From: a virus
Reading direction: 5' to 3' (one strand)
DNA: 22,110 bases
Virus record (IMG/VR): IMGVR_UViG_3300048589_001002
Location: 1-22,110 of that record
Under the pieces are notes generated by a model that saw only the letters and a program-made list of their open reading frames with translations, did no database searches and had not been told where the DNA came from. Below are positions 14,150 to 19,625 of this stretch, piece by piece. Position numbers and translations under genes: made by a program. Numbering within the stretch: position 1 is the first letter of the stretch; the number at the start of each line of letters is the position of its first letter.

Positions 14150-14336
14150 ATGACATCAAAAGCTAATGCCGAAAAGGCAAAGGGGCAAAATCTGCCCACA
14201 ATGGAAGTTAAAAAGACGGATGCAACCAAAGCAACCGAGCCGCAACAGCAGCTACCACCCCGAGTGGACTTATAGCGATGCAATGATTTCCTACGTATCA
14301 AAAAAACAAACCCTGAAATGGGTGCTCGAAAACTAA
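14150..14336 (+). pseudogene. Small ORF, apparently frameshifted
   Basis: ATG 14150 opens a 41-codon frame (stop 14273-14275) rich in Lys, Ala, Thr and Gln. At about 14257-14262 (CCACCCC) a +1 shift would bypass that stop and continue as EWTYSDAMISYVSKKQTLKW to TAA at 14334-14336. The tail after the shift looks more protein-like than the in-frame end RVDL. So either a single base has been lost or gained, or ribosomes shift at CCC-C. The gene precedes the recombinase and a leader hairpin. Small low-complexity proteins before recombinase genes are familiar to me in Bacteroidetes, from memory. Function unknown. Confidence 0.45.
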
Positions 14337-14343
14337 AAAAAAA

Positions 14344-14376
14344 GCCCCGGCAGTGCAGCAACACTATAGCCGGGGC
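14344..14376 (+). promoter_or_regulatory. Structured 5' leader hairpin before recombinase
   Basis: GCCCCGGC (14344-14351) pairs with GCCGGGGC (14369-14376). Inside, AGTG (14352-14355) pairs with CACT (14362-14365) around loop CAGCAA, leaving a right-hand bulge ATA. It follows nine A and precedes an AGTTTAAT stretch, 33 bp before the recombinase ATG. The same architecture recurs at 17174-17210. On the minus strand it would read as a terminator with a T-run, but no minus gene needs one here. Confidence 0.6.
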
Positions 14377-14409
14377 AGTTTAATTTGTCTAACAATAACA
14401 AAATAAAAC

Positions 14410-15369
14410 ATGCCAAAGTTAAACTTTTTTGGGCAAAAAAGCCCACAGCCAGTAGAACTCGCTAAGTACATCACCCAATACGCCAACCGCAGCCGCCGCC
14501 CCCGCGAATACAAACGCAAGTTCTGGGCGTTGGCCGAAAAAATCAAAGAGTTCCAGGAACTCCGCGAAACAGTGCTCATGACCGACAGCTTCACGTTCAA
14601 CCTGTTCGAAGATTTTGTTTTCCACCTCAAAAACAAACACAACTTCCGCAACTCCACAATGCGCAGCTATGCCGCACAGTTGAAAACCGCCTTGAACGCC
14701 GCCGCCCGTGATGGCCACAAAACCGAAATGGCCTTTCACGAATACAAACTAAAAACCGAGGAATCCGTGGCAATCTACCTTACCACCGCCGAAATCGAAA
14801 CCATCAACGCCCTCAAGCTCAAAAAAGATGCTGCCCTGGTCCGCGACAGGTTCATCATCGGGTGCTGCACCGGATTGAGGTATAGCGACTACGCCAAGCT
14901 GGGCACCGAGAACATGCTCAACGGCACATTTTCTCTCAAAACAAAAAAAACGGGCGAAAAAGTGATCGTGCCGGTGCATTGGATGATCCTCGATGTTTTG
15001 AAACGCAACAACGGCGAATTCCCAAAATACAACTCCAGCCAACAGAATTTCAACAAAATCGTGAAAACGATTTGCCGCCGCGCCAAAATCAGCGACCCGG
15101 TACTCGTCGAACGCACCGAAGGATTCAAGGTTGTCAAGAAAAAACTGCCCAAGCACAGCCTCGTATCTTCGCACACAGCCCGCCGCAGCTTCGCCACCAA
15201 CATGTACCTCGCAGGGGTGCCAGTCGCCAAAATCATGCTATGCACAGGCCACCGCACCGAATCCTCGTTTTTCCGGTACATCCGCATCGACAAGCAGGAG
15301 AACGCCAACGAACTGGCCGCCCATCCGTTTTTCAAGAAAAACACTAATTTTGGGGAGGACAAAAAATGA
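14410..15369 (+). CDS. Tyrosine recombinase / phage integrase
   Basis: A 319-residue site-specific recombinase. The N-terminal SAM-like core-binding domain spans about 1-110 (FLMTD-type helices with FRNSTMRSYAAQLKTALN). The catalytic domain has R157 (TGLRYSDY), a Lys near 180 (KTKKTGE), H255 and R258 (SSHTARRSF), H281 (TGHRTESS) and nucleophile Y290 (FRYIRID). All catalytic residues are present, so it should be active. It would integrate or excise the element, or resolve dimers. Its stop overlaps the next start (ATGA). Codon use is C-ending (CTC Leu), unlike the TTG-rich head operon. It lies inside the structural region rather than at a prophage edge, which is unusual. Confidence 0.93.
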   Translation: MPKLNFFGQKSPQPVELAKYITQYANRSRRPREYKRKFWALAEKIKEFQELRETVLMTDSFTFNLFEDFVFHLKNKHNFRNSTMRSYAAQLKTALNAAARDGHKTEMAFHEYKLKTEESVAIYLTTAEIETINALKLKKDAALVRDRFIIGCCTGLRYSDYAKLGTENMLNGTFSLKTKKTGEKVIVPVHWMILDVLKRNNGEFPKYNSSQQNFNKIVKTICRRAKISDPVLVERTEGFKVVKKKLPKHSLVSSHTARRSFATNMYLAGVPVAKIMLCTGHRTESSFFRYIRIDKQENANELAAHPFFKKNTNFGEDKK

Positions 15370-15554
15370 ACAAAATGATCCGCACCGCAATTGCCGACCG
15401 CCTCAAAGAACTGAAAATCTCCAAGCGCAAATGCGCCATCGACAACTCCATCGACTATCAAAACTTTTTCAACTTCCTCAAAGGCATCCGCCCCATGCCC
15501 ATTGACGATATCGAAAAAGTACTGAAATACTTGAAACTCGAAATAAAGCCATAA
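15366..15554 (+). CDS. Small XRE-like helix-turn-helix protein
   Basis: A 62-residue protein overlapping the recombinase stop by 4 bp. Residues 5-58 follow the XRE pattern: AIADRLKELKISKRKCA as helices 1-2, IDYQNFFNFLKGIRPMP as the recognition helix and turn, then IDDIEKVLKYLKL as helix 4-5. Translational coupling to the recombinase suggests a regulator of it or a directionality factor. That is inference. It is followed by a hairpin at 15561-15583. Confidence 0.75.
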   Translation: MNKMIRTAIADRLKELKISKRKCAIDNSIDYQNFFNFLKGIRPMPIDDIEKVLKYLKLEIKP

Positions 15555-15560
15555 AAAAAC

Positions 15561-15583
15561 CACCGTGCCACCCCCGCACGGTG
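15561..15583 (+). terminator. Hairpin after XRE-like gene
   Basis: CACCGTGC (15561-15568) and GCACGGTG (15576-15583) form an 8-bp stem with a 7-base loop. On the + strand it is followed only by ccttcatttcc, a weak T tract. On the minus strand a run of A before it would serve as the T-run. Confidence 0.55.
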
Positions 15584-15607
15584 CCTTCATTTCCACCCAC
15601 CCCATCC

Positions 15608-15632
15608 GTCCCAACAGTCCCCACCGTCCAAC
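15608..15632 (+). repeat. GTCC 9-bp periodic repeat, site 1
   Basis: GTCC starts at 15608, 15617 and 15626, exactly 9 bp apart, as GTCCCAACA, GTCCCCACC, GTCCAAC. It lies 36 bp before the small membrane-protein ATG. It is the first of five similar sites in this window. Confidence 0.65.
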
Positions 15633-15667
15633 CCATATTATCTCCCAATTTTTTCGTAACTTCCACC

Positions 15668-15793
15668 ATGCCATATTCCAATTTTCATAAATACTACAAA
15701 TACGGCTGGTACATTGCCTTTTTCCTGGTCGCCATCGGTTTGATGATTCGGTTAATCGAAATTTTGTTTAACATTGTAATTATTAAACCGTAA
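15668..15793 (+). CDS. Small single-pass membrane protein (41 residues)
   Basis: From ATG 15668 the product has a short polar aromatic start (MPYSNFHKYYKYG), then a hydrophobic segment of about 24 residues (WYIAFFLVAIGLMIRLIEIL) and a short end. The frame extends upstream through low-complexity Pro/Ser codons made by the GTCC repeat, so the ATG start is preferred. It is 12 bp before a second membrane-anchored gene. Small membrane proteins next to recombinase genes in temperate phages can act in superinfection exclusion. No direct evidence for that here. Confidence 0.6.
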   Translation: MPYSNFHKYYKYGWYIAFFLVAIGLMIRLIEILFNIVIIKP

Positions 15794-15805
15794 AAATCAA
15801 TTATT

Positions 15806-16114
15806 ATGAAAAGAGGAGAAGTACTTGGCAAAGCCATTGCCGACTATCGCACATTTTTTTACAACAAAGATGTCGACGATTACAAAAAAACAATTACCGA
15901 GTTCATACGGGCAAACGAAGCTTTATCCGACGATGAATTTTTCACAAAGTTCAACCAGCAATTCGGCATGGTCGAAACCCTGCACAAAGCCCTGTCTAGG
16001 GAATACCTTTCCCGGATAGCCTCAGGGGTAAACACAATCAAGATAATTGCCATCATCTATCTTGTGGCTTCAATCATCGCAGCAATCGCAATAGCTGCAC
16101 AATTAGCGAATTAG
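15806..16114 (+). CDS. Helical protein with C-terminal membrane anchor
   Basis: A 102-residue protein. Residues 1-72 are charged and helical (FFYNKDVDDYKKTITEFI). A strong hydrophobic segment follows at about 77-99 (IKIIAIIYLVASIIAAIAIA), so it should be tail-anchored in the inner membrane with the helical part in the cytoplasm. It is paired with the preceding small membrane protein and closed by two hairpins. No family is recognised. Candidate roles are superinfection exclusion or lysis control, both inference. Confidence 0.7.
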   Translation: MKRGEVLGKAIADYRTFFYNKDVDDYKKTITEFIRANEALSDDEFFTKFNQQFGMVETLHKALSREYLSRIASGVNTIKIIAIIYLVASIIAAIAIAAQLAN

Positions 16115-16115
16115 T

Positions 16116-16139
16116 ATAAACGCGGAATTCCGCGTTTAT
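16116..16139 (+). repeat. 24-bp perfect palindrome
   Basis: ATAAACGCGGAA joins directly to its exact complement TTCCGCGTTTAT, with an EcoRI-type GAATTC at the centre. It starts 2 bp after a stop codon and precedes a terminator by 10 bp. It could be the first of two tandem terminators or a protein-binding palindrome. Confidence 0.75.
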
Positions 16140-16149
16140 CCCAACAAAA

Positions 16150-16178
16150 AGCCCGGCTACTAACCGGGCTTTTCTTTT
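16150..16178 (+). terminator. Bidirectional terminator
   Basis: AGCCCGG (16150-16156) and CCGGGCT (16164-16170) with loop ctactaa, flanked by an A run on the left and T-rich sequence on the right. It lies between convergent genes and overlaps the last codons and stop of the minus-strand RHH gene, so it can end transcription from both sides. Confidence 0.82.
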
Positions 16179-16309
16179 TGCTCCTCCAGATATTTTCTGA
16201 GAATTGTTTCAATAAAGTTACTTAAAGTTCGATTCTCTTTTTCTGCCTGTATTTTTGCAGATTCCCATAAATCATCATCGATTGTAATACCTCTTGCCGT
16301 TTTTGTCAT
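16160..16309 (-). CDS. Ribbon-helix-helix regulator (49 residues)
   Basis: The only supported minus-strand gene. The ATG is the complement of 16307-16309 and the TAG stop the complement of 16160-16162. The product MTKTARGITIDDDLWESAKI continues into two helices (AEKENRTLSNFIETILRKYL), the Arc/MetJ/CopG ribbon-helix-helix layout: strand at about 6-11, helix A 12-26, helix B 29-43. These are dimeric DNA-binding repressors, often antitoxins or phage switches. It is divergent from the KilA-N gene, with a perfect inverted repeat between the two promoters, so autoregulation and control of KilA-N are likely. Confidence 0.85.
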   Translation of the reverse strand: MTKTARGITIDDDLWESAKIQAEKENRTLSNFIETILRKYLEEQKEKPG

Positions 16310-16325
16310 ATAAATAAATTTTGAA

Positions 16326-16333
16326 CAAATATA
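16326..16333 (-). promoter_or_regulatory. Probable -7 element for the RHH gene
   Basis: On the minus strand this reads TATATTTG, matching the Bacteroidetes -7 consensus TAnnTTTG, 16 bp before the RHH start codon. No clear TTTG -33 element is seen at the usual distance. Confidence 0.5.
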
Positions 16334-16360
16334 ATATACTTTTAAATTATTTTAAATATA

Positions 16361-16387
16361 ATAACATTATATATCGTATAATGTTAT
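16361..16387 (+). promoter_or_regulatory. Operator-like inverted repeat between divergent genes
   Basis: ATAACATTAT (16361-16370) and ATAATGTTAT (16378-16387) are perfect 10-bp arms with spacer atatcgt. The right arm abuts the KilA-N -7 element and the left arm lies 28 bp from the RHH one, so a bound dimer or tetramer could shut either promoter. Confidence 0.7.
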
Positions 16388-16394
16388 ATATTTG
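16387..16394 (+). promoter_or_regulatory. Probable -7 element for KilA-N gene
   Basis: TATATTTG, matching TAnnTTTG, lies 26 bp before the KilA-N ATG. The -33 region is occupied by the inverted repeat rather than a TTTG, which suggests a weak or regulated promoter. Confidence 0.55.
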
Positions 16395-16420
16395 TATCAT
16401 TAATTTTAAAATTTATTTAA

Positions 16421-16981
16421 ATGATTTTCAAAAAAGATTACGAAGGCTTTAAAATTGATTTTGAACCCTTCATGAAAGAAAGAAATGTGATGGTTAACGC
16501 CACACAAATGGCAAATGTTTTTGGAAAAAAAGTAACTCACTTTTTGGAAAATGAAAGCACTGAAAATTTCATTTTTGCTTGTCTAAATAGTCGGAATTCC
16601 GACTTTTTAGGAGTTAAAAACAGGGAAGATTTAGTGTCTGGAAAACAAAAATCAGGCACATGGATGCACCGCATTTTAGCCTTAAAATTTGCTGCATGGT
16701 TAAATCCTGAATTTGAGCTATGGATTTTTATGACCATTGAGCAAATGCTATTTGGTTTTGCTCAGTCACAGGTGAAATCGATTGAAAGAACTGTTGAACT
16801 TCAGAAAAGAATTCTTGAGTTAAAGGAAAAGAACGACAAAAGTGGTGATGATTTCGAAGAGTATCTTCAACTTGAAGATGAACTTAAAGGCGAGAAATCT
16901 GAAAGGGCCAACCTTACCCGCACTAAATTTAAAGAGACTTGGGATTTATTTAATCAACCTAAACAGGAGGAGCAAAAATGA
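16421..16981 (+). CDS. KilA-N domain protein
   Basis: A 186-residue protein. The KilA-N DNA-binding domain covers about 8-112: MVNATQMANVFGKK (24-37), FLENESTENF (41-50) and the hallmark GTWMHRILALKFAAWLNPEF (79-98). A coiled coil follows (about 118-165, RILELKEKNDKSGDD). KilA-N proteins occur in many phages and large DNA viruses as regulators or antirepressor-like factors. The gene is AT-rich and richer in TTA and AAA codons than its neighbours. It has its own regulated promoter opposite an RHH gene and overlaps the next gene by 4 bp (ATGA). A short internal repeat, CGGAATTCCG, occurs at 16593-16602. Confidence 0.9.
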   Translation: MIFKKDYEGFKIDFEPFMKERNVMVNATQMANVFGKKVTHFLENESTENFIFACLNSRNSDFLGVKNREDLVSGKQKSGTWMHRILALKFAAWLNPEFELWIFMTIEQMLFGFAQSQVKSIERTVELQKRILELKEKNDKSGDDFEEYLQLEDELKGEKSERANLTRTKFKETWDLFNQPKQEEQK

Positions 16982-17163
16982 AATGTAAAGAGTGTGTGTG
17001 GTTTATCCACGACGAAGAAAGCCATATTGGAAGCTGTGTAATGTTTGGTAACAAAGAATTAATAAAAAAAAACCAGACGGTTTTTGATGATTTAACTAAA
17101 ACTAAAATTCCTTTATGCGAAGTAGGCGAAAACTTCGGATGTATAAATTTCGAGAGCAAATAA
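16978..17163 (+). CDS. Small cysteine-rich (zinc-binding type) protein
   Basis: A 61-residue protein overlapping the KilA-N stop by 4 bp. Its cysteines C3, C6, C20, C47 and C55 (MKCKECVWF..., GSCVMFG, PLCEVG, FGCINFE) follow a CxxC...C...C...C pattern seen in small phage proteins thought to bind zinc or iron. AT-rich like KilA-N, so the two probably moved together. The role is unknown. Interaction with the KilA-N product is inferred from coupling only. Confidence 0.75.
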   Translation: MKCKECVWFIHDEESHIGSCVMFGNKELIKKNQTVFDDLTKTKIPLCEVGENFGCINFESK

Positions 17164-17173
17164 AACAAAAAAC

Positions 17174-17210
17174 CCCCCGGGAGGTGCTCGAAACACCTTT
17201 ATCCCGGGGG
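17174..17210 (+). promoter_or_regulatory. Structured 5' leader hairpin, second copy of the architecture
   Basis: CCCCCGGGA (17174-17182) pairs with TCCCGGGGG (17202-17210). Inside, GGTG (17183-17186) pairs with CACC (17194-17197) around loop ctcgaaa, leaving a right-hand bulge ttta. It follows an A-rich run and precedes ATTAAAT, 18 bp before ATG 17229. The plan matches the hairpin at 14344-14376, although the bases differ. Confidence 0.65.
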
Positions 17211-17228
17211 ATTAAATCCAAACGAATT

Positions 17229-17489
17229 ATGACAACAAAATTAAACGAAAATTCCGTAAAAAACCACATCGAAATCGAAGGGGTTATTCTTACCCCAAAA
17301 TTAATCGAGCTTTTAAAAGATTTCCAGGAACACGACAATCATCTAATCAAGCATCTCCGCGAAAAAATATCAGACACCATCAGCCTCATTGCAACAAATT
17401 TGCTCGATGGCAACGACGATGCTTGCAAAACTTCAATCATGGAGCTATCATTTATCCGCGAATACCTGAAAAATTTCCAAAAGCCATGA
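17229..17489 (+). CDS. Hypothetical helical protein
   Basis: An 86-residue protein. ATG 17229 is chosen because the upstream extension of the frame runs through the leader hairpin. Residues 20-86 are amphipathic helix (LTPKLIELLKDFQEHDNHLI and LREKISDTISLIATNLLDG). No motif is recognised. The stop overlaps the next start by 4 bp (ATGA), so the two are coupled. It may be a small regulatory or assembly protein. Codon use returns to the C-ending style of the right part. Confidence 0.7.
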   Translation: MTTKLNENSVKNHIEIEGVILTPKLIELLKDFQEHDNHLIKHLREKISDTISLIATNLLDGNDDACKTSIMELSFIREYLKNFQKP

Positions 17490-17716
17490 AAAAAAAATCC
17501 ACCTACCAGCTCATCTACCAAGTAGATGCCGAAACAACAGAACACGCGATCATGCTCGTTTTCGAACTCCAACAAAACACGGGCATCCAGCCAACCCACA
17601 TCGTCATGCCATCGGGCAGCAAAATACCATGGAACGCCTACGCCGCCCACCAGTTCGCCGCCGAAGGCCGAATCTCCGAAAAACAATTCATCGCAATGTC
17701 GCTTTCAAAACAGTAA
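17486..17716 (+). CDS. Hypothetical small protein
   Basis: A 76-residue protein, coupled to the preceding gene by ATGA overlap. It starts MKKKSTYQLIYQVDAETTEH and has a mixed alpha/beta pattern with HIVMPSGSKIPW near the middle. No signal peptide despite the Lys start, because no hydrophobic core follows. No family is recognised. A terminator follows directly and ends the unit. Confidence 0.65.
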   Translation: MKKKSTYQLIYQVDAETTEHAIMLVFELQQNTGIQPTHIVMPSGSKIPWNAYAAHQFAAEGRISEKQFIAMSLSKQ

Positions 17717-17720
17717 CCCA

Positions 17721-17750
17721 AAGCAGCCCACACCCCGGGCTGCTTTCTTT
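17721..17750 (+). terminator. Rho-independent terminator
   Basis: AAGCAGCCC (17721-17729) and GGGCTGCTT (17737-17745) form a 9-bp stem with loop acacccc, followed by a T-rich tail. It closes the 17229-17716 unit. Confidence 0.85.
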
Positions 17751-17762
17751 CTCCCCCAAATC

Positions 17763-17785
17763 GTCCAACAGTCCCCACCGTCCAA
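17763..17785 (+). repeat. GTCC periodic repeat, site 2
   Basis: GTCC starts at 17763, 17771 and 17780 (spacings 8 and 9), as GTCCAACA, GTCCCCACC, GTCCAA. It is nearly the same string as site 1 and runs straight into the 7-bp tandem repeat. Confidence 0.65.
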
Positions 17786-17841
17786 CTTTCCACTTTCCAC
17801 TTTCCACTTTTTACTTTTTACTTTTTACTTTTTACTTTTTA
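17786..17841 (+). repeat. 7-bp tandem repeat, eight units
   Basis: Three units of CTTTCCA (17786-17806) are followed by five of CTTTTTA (17807-17841). It sits in the spacer before the operon that carries the portal. Slippage would change the spacer length in steps of 7 bp, so it could be phase-variable. Confidence 0.85.
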
Positions 17842-17897
17842 CTTCCCAATTCCCCTTTGTCCTTTCCCCTCCACTCCCCGCCCCCTATATTCGCTAT

Positions 17898-18170
17898 ATG
17901 AACTTATACACAGCTATCGAAAAAATGCGCGACGAATCCGCCCAAGGCCGCGAGTTCTCGTTCTCATTCATGAGCTTCAGCGAAACTACCGGAAAATCCG
18001 ACGGCATTGTCGATGTCGCCCGCGCCCGGTTGCGGTCACGCCCAACCACCGAGCAAAACAGCAACCGCGAAATCATGGAAGCATACACAAACCTCGATAC
18101 AGGCGAACCCCGCCAGTTCTACCAGCCTTTAGTAATGTTGTTTAACGGTCAAAAAGTCGAATTAATATGA
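17898..18170 (+). CDS. Small conserved-looking protein before the portal
   Basis: A 90-residue protein from ATG 17898. The frame is open much further upstream, through the tandem repeat, but that part is low-complexity. It contains FSFSFMSFSETTGKSDGIVD, then an Arg-rich ARARLRSRP (about 46-54), LDTGEPRQFY and VMLFNGQKVEL. I recall similar small proteins before portal genes in Bacteroides prophages, but cannot confirm. Its stop overlaps the portal start by 4 bp. It may be a head-completion or portal accessory protein. Confidence 0.7.
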   Translation: MNLYTAIEKMRDESAQGREFSFSFMSFSETTGKSDGIVDVARARLRSRPTTEQNSNREIMEAYTNLDTGEPRQFYQPLVMLFNGQKVELI

Positions 18171-19588
18171 AATCAAGTAAGGAAAGTTCTCCCCTTTTGG
18201 GGGAGATGTCGAAGACAGAGGGGGCTTCTGTCACAAAACAAATAGGCGATTCTGTCGTCATGAATATCCCCGATGTCGGTGTTTTCTCCTACTCAATGGG
18301 CGTCAACAACACTTCCGACCTCTGGGACACAATCGTTCTCTCCGACAAAGGCATCCAGTGGGAAGCCGACCCCGACATCGTGGGCGGAAAACAAATAGTG
18401 CCTTACGGCGCAAACAACCGCCTGCCAGTGGTGGTGCGCGACATGATGGAAAACAACCACCTCGCCCCCGGCATCCTCGAACGCGAAATAGGTTTGCTCC
18501 ACGGCCAAGGCCCACAATTGTTTACCGAACTCCTCGAAGATGGCGAAGTCACACGCAAATGGACCTACGACAAAGAAATCTGGGACTGGCTCAACTCCTG
18601 GAACTACCGCCGTTTCATCGACATGGCCACCGTCGAATACAAATACCTCAAGGGCGTGTTCGTGAAACGCTTCCTCCGCCGTGGCGCGCGCCTGGGCGAA
18701 GCCCCGCAGTTCGTCCTCGAAGTTTGCCCAGGCACCGATGCCCGAATGGCTTGGACTGACACCCGCCGCCTCGAAGATGTGCCATACTTTTACACAGGCG
18801 ACTTCGAACACGACTGCCGCCGCACCGGCATTCGCACCTGGCCCGTGTGGGACAAATATTTCCCCTTCCAACACAAAGCCAGCATGAGCTACCACAACAG
18901 CTATTCGTTCGCACACAATTTCTATTCTATTCCCGGATTTTGGGGCAGCCGCAACTGGATTGCCCGCTCTACCGACGTGCCAGATATTCTCAAATACCTT
19001 TCCGACAATGGCTTGGTGCTCACAAACCACATCCATTCCCCTGCCGGGTATTGGGCCGAAAAACGCGACAAGCTCGAAAAACGTTTCCCGAGCATGAGCG
19101 AATCCGGTATCGATGAAAAATTGGAGGAAGTCAAACGCGAAACTTTCCGCAAAATTTCTTCTGTGCTGGCCGGGAAAAAGAACACAGGAAAATTCATTGA
19201 AACTGTCGATTTCTGGGACGAAGAGGCTGGCGTCATGGCTTCGTGGAAAATCGAGCCCATCGACCAAAAAATCAGCGATTTCATCGAAGCACAAATCCGC
19301 ATTTCCGACAAAGCCGCCGAAGCCACAACTTCTGGCATCGGTCTCCATCCTGCCCTCAGTAACATGATGATGGGCGGAAAATCTGCCTCTGGCTCCGAAA
19401 TGCTCTACGCACTCAAGCTCTACCTGGCTTCCGATACAACTATCCCCGAAACTGTCATCCTCGAAGCCATCAACCAGTGCATCGCCGCCATGTGGCCAGC
19501 AAAAAACAAACGGCTCGGCTTCTACCACAAAATCGTCCTCAAAGAAGAAAACGTCTCCCCCCAGGACCGCACCACCTCCAACGTCTAA
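18167..19588 (+). CDS. Probable portal protein
   Basis: A 473-residue protein. Portal-like landmarks are VPYGANNRLPVVVRDMMENN (about 84-103), an aromatic wing region (TYDKEIWDWLNSW), the stem-type helix after residue 300 (SGIDEKLEEVKRETFRKISS) and a C-terminal crown-like helix set (GGKSASGSEMLYALKLYLAS). Portals form the dodecameric DNA entry ring of the head. The position before connector candidates fits. The first 31 residues look foreign: 18188-18226 carries a GC-rich palindromic repeat read in frame, and M14 (18206) or M32 (18260, MNIPDVGVF) could be the original start. No active-site motif exists for this family, so the call rests on pattern and context. Confidence 0.7.
   Translation: MKSSKESSPLLGEMSKTEGASVTKQIGDSVVMNIPDVGVFSYSMGVNNTSDLWDTIVLSDKGIQWEADPDIVGGKQIVPYGANNRLPVVVRDMMENNHLAPGILEREIGLLHGQGPQLFTELLEDGEVTRKWTYDKEIWDWLNSWNYRRFIDMATVEYKYLKGVFVKRFLRRGARLGEAPQFVLEVCPGTDARMAWTDTRRLEDVPYFYTGDFEHDCRRTGIRTWPVWDKYFPFQHKASMSYHNSYSFAHNFYSIPGFWGSRNWIARSTDVPDILKYLSDNGLVLTNHIHSPAGYWAEKRDKLEKRFPSMSESGIDEKLEEVKRETFRKISSVLAGKKNTGKFIETVDFWDEEAGVMASWKIEPIDQKISDFIEAQIRISDKAAEATTSGIGLHPALSNMMMGGKSASGSEMLYALKLYLASDTTIPETVILEAINQCIAAMWPAKNKRLGFYHKIVLKEENVSPQDRTTSNV
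18188..18226 (+). repeat. Palindromic repeat inside the portal N-terminal coding region
   Basis: TCTCCCC (18188-18194) and GGGGAGA (18200-18206) form a hairpin, followed by GTC-gaa-GAC (18208-18216) and AGAGGGGG. The string resembles an interspersed element I remember from Bacteroidetes genomes (ccccttttgggggagatgtc). It encodes SPLLGEMSKTEGA in frame. Confidence 0.55.
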
Positions 19589-19590
19589 CC

Positions 19591-19611
19591 GTCCCAAAAG
19601 TCCAAATCGTC
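19591..19611 (+). repeat. GTCC/GTC 9-bp periodic repeat, site 3
   Basis: GTC words start at 19591, 19600 and 19609, exactly 9 bp apart, between the portal stop and ATG 19626. The last word lies 17 bp before the start codon. Confidence 0.65.
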
Positions 19612-19625
19612 AAAAAAAGCAAAAA

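Noticed and set aside
17526-17897. Upstream extension of the frame that starts at 17898
   Set aside because: It passes through a terminator, the GTCC repeat and the 7-bp microsatellite, giving low-complexity Ser/Pro/Phe sequence. The real gene starts at ATG 17898.
18293-19597. 434-codon open frame on the minus strand
   Set aside because: It lies wholly antisense to the portal gene. The protein is low in Lys, rich in Phe, Val, Gly, His and Cys, and lacks any family pattern. Strong C-ending codon bias on the + strand removes minus-strand stops.
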